A DNA stretch of 64,000 bases from Roseovarius sp. (lineage in GTDB: Bacteria; Pseudomonadota; Alphaproteobacteria; Rhodobacterales; Rhodobacteraceae), in assembly GCF_027019125.1 (NCBI RefSeq), contig NZ_JALUXE010000014.1, forward strand, positions 114,617-178,616, given 5' to 3'. The notes beneath the pieces are model-generated. The model made no database searches, was not told the DNA's origin, and saw only the letters and a program-made list of their open reading frames with translations. Of the stretch, positions 61,093-64,000 are shown in pieces (the first letter of the stretch is position 1; each line of letters begins with the position of its first letter). The translations under genes were made by a program, and so were the position numbers.

Positions 61093-61881
61093 ATGTCTAC
61101 ACTGCCCAATGGCTTCGGGTCCGCCCTGCGCGCGCTGCGTCAGACCCTCGGGCTCAGCCAACTGGCCCTCGCCCACCGTTTGCACAGCACGCAGCGCCAC
61201 ATCTCATTCCTGGAAACGGGGCGCTCGCGCGCGACGGCCGGTTTTCTGCAAAGGCTGTGTACCGAGCTGAACCTGTCGACTGCACAGCGTGGCGCGCTCT
61301 TCGAAGCGTCGGACTTGCGCAATCCCTACCCTGCGCGCGGGCCGGGCGACGCCGAAATCGACCGGGTGCTCGACCTGATCGAGCACCGTGTGCTACGCAA
61401 CTGGCCCTTTCCCGCCTTCGCGCTTGACCGCGACTGGACCGTGCTGCGCACCAATCCGGGTGCAAAAGCATTGTTTACGGGCTTCGGCATCGACCTTGCG
61501 GCGCCGCGCCCCAGCCTGCTCGCGCTACTGCTCTCTCCCGCCTTTCATGGCGCGATCCGCAATTGGGAAGATGCAAGCCTCGGGCTCTATTTCCGCCTGC
61601 AACGCGTCGCCGAACACGCCCCCGAGATCGCCGCCGCGTTCCAGGCCGCCCGGGCCGAGGGTCTCTTCGATCACATCCCGGCACGCCTCACTGCCCAAGG
61701 CGAGGCTCCGGTCCTGTTGCCGATCGAGATTGCCAGCCCAGGTGGGCCCGTCCTGCGCCTGACACCTTTTGTCGGCCAGCTTGCCAGCCTCCAGGATGCG
61801 CGCCTCGACGCGGTCGAGATCGAATTCATGATCCCGCTCGACGACGAGACCGAGGGCTGGCTACGCGACCTCTCGTCCTAG
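61093..61881 (+). CDS. XRE-family regulator with MmyB-like ligand domain
   Basis: The 262-residue protein has an N-terminal helix-turn-helix ('RQTLGLSQLALAHRLHSTQR', then 'HISFLETGRSRATAGFLQRL') and a C-terminal MmyB-like domain ('RVLRNWPFPAFALDRDWTVL', 'LTPFVGQLASLQDARLDAVE') with a PAS-like fold that binds small or fatty-acid-like ligands in relatives. The ATG at 61093 has AGGGA nine bases upstream; an ATG three codons earlier has the site too close. It is divergent from the MAPEG gene. Confidence 0.85.
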   Translation: MSTLPNGFGSALRALRQTLGLSQLALAHRLHSTQRHISFLETGRSRATAGFLQRLCTELNLSTAQRGALFEASDLRNPYPARGPGDAEIDRVLDLIEHRVLRNWPFPAFALDRDWTVLRTNPGAKALFTGFGIDLAAPRPSLLALLLSPAFHGAIRNWEDASLGLYFRLQRVAEHAPEIAAAFQAARAEGLFDHIPARLTAQGEAPVLLPIEIASPGGPVLRLTPFVGQLASLQDARLDAVEIEFMIPLDDETEGWLRDLSS

Positions 61882-61955
61882 GACACCCCGCCCCCGGCTT
61901 TCCAGCCGCCCACGTCCGGGACCTGCACGACGGCCAATCGCGCGCCGCGATACCC

Positions 61956-63803
61956 CTATTCGGTCAGGAATCCGCCCGATTGCCGCGCCCAGAGACGCGC
62001 GTAGAGCCCGTCCTGCGCCAAGAGCGCCGCATGGGTTCCCTCTTCGACAATCCGGCCTTCATCCATGATGATCAACCGATCCATCGCCGCGATGGTCGAG
62101 AGGCGATGCGCGATGGCAATCACGGTCTTGCCCTGCATCAGCCGGTAGAGCTGTGCCTGGATGGCCGCCTCCACTTCGGAATCGAGCGCCGATGTCGCCT
62201 CGTCAAGCACCAGGAGCGGCGCGTCCTTGAGCGCCGCGCGCGCAATGGCAATCCTTTGACGCTGGCCGCCCGAGAGCTTGACACCGCGCTCACCCACATG
62301 GGCGTCAAGACCCCGGCGCCCGCGCGCATCCTCCAGCCCGGCAATGAACTCTGTCGCTTCGGCCAGATCGGTGGCGGCGCGGATTTCCGCTTCGGTCGCA
62401 CCGGGACGGCCATAGGCGATATTCTCGCGCACCGAGCGATGCAGAAGTGCGGTATCCTGCGTCACCACGCCAATGGCGGCGCGCAGACTATCCTGCGTAA
62501 CCAGCGATATATCCTGACCGTCGATCAGGATACGCCCCGCACTCAGATCATGGAACCGCAGCAACAGGTTGATGAGCGTGGATTTGCCCGCGCCCGAGCG
62601 CCCGACCAGCCCCACCTTTTCCCCCGGCGCCAGTGTAAGGTCGAAACCGTCGATCACCGGCACCTTGCGCGTGCCGCTGCGGTCATAGACAAAGCGCACC
62701 GCCTCGAACCGCACGGCCCCCTTGTCCACCACAAGCGGCGTTGCGGTCGGGCTATCCTGAACCGTGCGTGGCATTGCAAGCGTCGCCAGACCATCACGCG
62801 CCGTGCCGACATTCTCGAAAAGAGCCGCGAATTCCCACATGATCCAATGCGACATGTTTCCAAGCCGCAGAGCGAGCGGGATGGCAACCGCAAGCGCCCC
62901 CAGGTCGATCCGCCCCTGGATCCAAAGCCACAGGCCAAGCCCCGTCACCGCCCCGGTCAGCAAGGCGTTCAGCAGGTTGACCGACATATCCTGCACCGCC
63001 ACCAATCGCATTTGCCGATGCACGGTTTGCAGGAACCCGTCCAGACCGGCGCGGGCATAGGCCTCTTCGCGTGCGGCATGGCTGAAAAGCTTGACCGTGG
63101 CGATATTGGTATAGCTGTCAACGATGCGCCCCGTCATGTCGGCGCGCGCGTGCGCCTGCGCCTGCGCCACCCGCCCCAGACGCGGCACAATCACACCAAG
63201 CAGACTGCCATAGGCGATCGCCCAGATCGCAAAAGGTGCGGCAAGGCGGATATCCTGCGTTCCCGCCAGCACCAGCGTGCCGATGAAATAGGCAAGGATA
63301 TAGACCGCCACATCCATCAGCTTCATGACCGTTTCGCGCACGGCAAGCGCTGTCTGCATCAGCCGCGTGGCGATACGGCCTGCGAATTCCTCCTGGAAAT
63401 AGCCCATTGACTGCCCCAAGAGCCAGCGATGCCCCTGCCAGCGAATCCGCTGCGGGAAATTCCCCATGAGCGATTGATACATGATGAGCGCGCCGGTGAC
63501 GCTGAGCAGGGGCAACACGATCAAGAGCAGCACACCCATGCCACCGAGGCGGGCGGCCTCTTCCCCCAGAAACCGCTCCGGCCCCAGTTCCGACATGCGG
63601 TTGACCAGCGTGCCAAGATAGCCGAGCAGGATGATTTCAACGGCGGCAAAAACGGCCGAGACGACCGACATCGCGACAAGCCACGGCGCAACGGGGCGCG
63701 CGTAATGCCACAAGAAGGGCCAGAACCGCGCGGGCGGCTGGCCTGGCGGAGATGCCGGATAGGCATCAATCCGTGCTTCGAAATACTGAAAAAGACGCTT
63801 CAT
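61956..63803 (-). CDS. ABC transporter, fused permease and ATPase (exporter type)
   Basis: The 614-residue protein is a half-transporter that should work as a homodimer. The N-terminal membrane domain (about residues 30-340) has six helices and 'EEFAGRIATRLMQTALAVRE'. The ATPase domain (about 360-605) has Walker A 'VGLVGRSGAGKSTLINLLLR', the Q-loop 'GVVTQDTALLHRSVRENIAY', signature 'LSGGQRQRIAIARA', Walker B 'LLVLDEATSALDSEVEAAIQ' and 'AIAHRLSTI'. This is the MsbA/multidrug type; the cargo is unknown. GGAG lies eight bases before the ATG at 63803, which is preferred over 63845. Confidence 0.92.
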   Translation of the reverse strand: MKRLFQYFEARIDAYPASPPGQPPARFWPFLWHYARPVAPWLVAMSVVSAVFAAVEIILLGYLGTLVNRMSELGPERFLGEEAARLGGMGVLLLIVLPLLSVTGALIMYQSLMGNFPQRIRWQGHRWLLGQSMGYFQEEFAGRIATRLMQTALAVRETVMKLMDVAVYILAYFIGTLVLAGTQDIRLAAPFAIWAIAYGSLLGVIVPRLGRVAQAQAHARADMTGRIVDSYTNIATVKLFSHAAREEAYARAGLDGFLQTVHRQMRLVAVQDMSVNLLNALLTGAVTGLGLWLWIQGRIDLGALAVAIPLALRLGNMSHWIMWEFAALFENVGTARDGLATLAMPRTVQDSPTATPLVVDKGAVRFEAVRFVYDRSGTRKVPVIDGFDLTLAPGEKVGLVGRSGAGKSTLINLLLRFHDLSAGRILIDGQDISLVTQDSLRAAIGVVTQDTALLHRSVRENIAYGRPGATEAEIRAATDLAEATEFIAGLEDARGRRGLDAHVGERGVKLSGGQRQRIAIARAALKDAPLLVLDEATSALDSEVEAAIQAQLYRLMQGKTVIAIAHRLSTIAAMDRLIIMDEGRIVEEGTHAALLAQDGLYARLWARQSGGFLTE

Positions 63804-63874
63804 GTCCGGCTCCGAAATAGAAAGAGGGCGTGCAGTGACCCGCACACCCCCAGTCAGTCAGAGCGGATCAGAAG

Positions 63875-64000
63875 TTACTCGATGATCTTCGACACGACGC
63901 CGGCGCCGACGGTGCGGCCGCCTTCGCGGATGGCGAAACGCAGGCCGTCTTCCATGGCGATGGGCGCGATCAGCTCAACCGTGAACTTCAGGTTGTCGCC
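63875..64000 (-). CDS. tuf: Elongation factor Tu (3' end only)
   Basis: The last 41 codons of tuf are present and the gene runs off the window. The peptide contains '[20 protein letters not shown]' and '[17 protein letters not shown]', the C terminus of domain III of EF-Tu. EF-Tu carries aminoacyl-tRNA to the ribosome. It lies upstream, on the same strand, of the tRNA-Trp/secE block, as with the second tuf copy of many proteobacteria, but three unrelated transcription units separate them here. Confidence 0.95.
   Translation of the reverse strand, partial: GDNLKFTVELIAPIAMEDGLRFAIREGGRTVGAGVVSKIIE

Overview
The window looks like chromosomal DNA of a marine alphaproteobacterium of the Roseobacter group (Rhodobacterales). 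The evidence is the high GC content with strongly GC-biased third codon positions, a tryptophan locus split into trpE and trpGDC-moaC-moeA, Hint-domain secreted proteins, a VtlR/LsrB-type LysR regulator beside a DUF1127 gene, and propionyl-CoA synthetase next to a hybrid malic enzyme. No transposase, integrase, prophage block or CRISPR array was seen.

Layout. 0-10.4 kb: the end of a periplasmic peptidyl-prolyl isomerase gene, trpE, a secreted rhodanese with a sulfide-repressor-like operator, rluE, a divergent HisA paralogue, a YibQ-type polysaccharide deacetylase, then a tightly overlapping trpG-trpD-trpC-moaC-moeA operon. 10.5-23.8 kb: housekeeping and regulatory genes (fau-mgtE, guaD, hisN, a PraR-like XRE regulator, a quinone oxidoreductase, the LysR/DUF1127 pair, a Bax inhibitor-1 protein, an alpha/beta hydrolase, glyA, nadK, and a Crp/Fnr regulator overlapping a CIA30 gene). 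23.8-28.5 kb: a candidate structured plus-strand RNA, prpE and maeB, with a dense cluster of TTTGCAAA-type elements between the last two. 28.6-37.8 kb: upp, a SPOR-domain protein, a GAPDH paralogue, two Hint-domain genes around a sulfotransferase gene, htpX, a small AT-richer islet with one unrecognised gene next to a long inverted repeat, and a YHS protein.

37.9-45.7 kb: two import systems in tandem. One is a thioesterase gene followed by livHMGF; the other is a Dpp-like permease pair with a fused double ATPase. Neither has a substrate-binding protein here. 45.8-59 kb (minus strand): the transcription/translation block tRNA-Trp, a membrane protein, secE, nusG, rplK, rplA, rplJ, rplL, rpoB, rpoC. 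59-64 kb: a 2-methylfumaryl-CoA isomerase-like CoA transferase, a MAPEG protein divergent from an XRE regulator, an ABC exporter, and the 3' end of tuf.

Most of the window is ordinary core genome. The less ordinary signals are mostly non-coding: the structured plus-strand RNA candidate near 23.91-24.07 kb, perfect palindromic operators before the rhodanese, crp, maeB and quinone-reductase genes, a hairpin that pairs with the ribosome-binding site of the SPOR gene, the islet at 36.1-37.2 kb, and a Hint protein lacking its catalytic cysteine. I found no clear new multi-gene defence or biosynthetic system.
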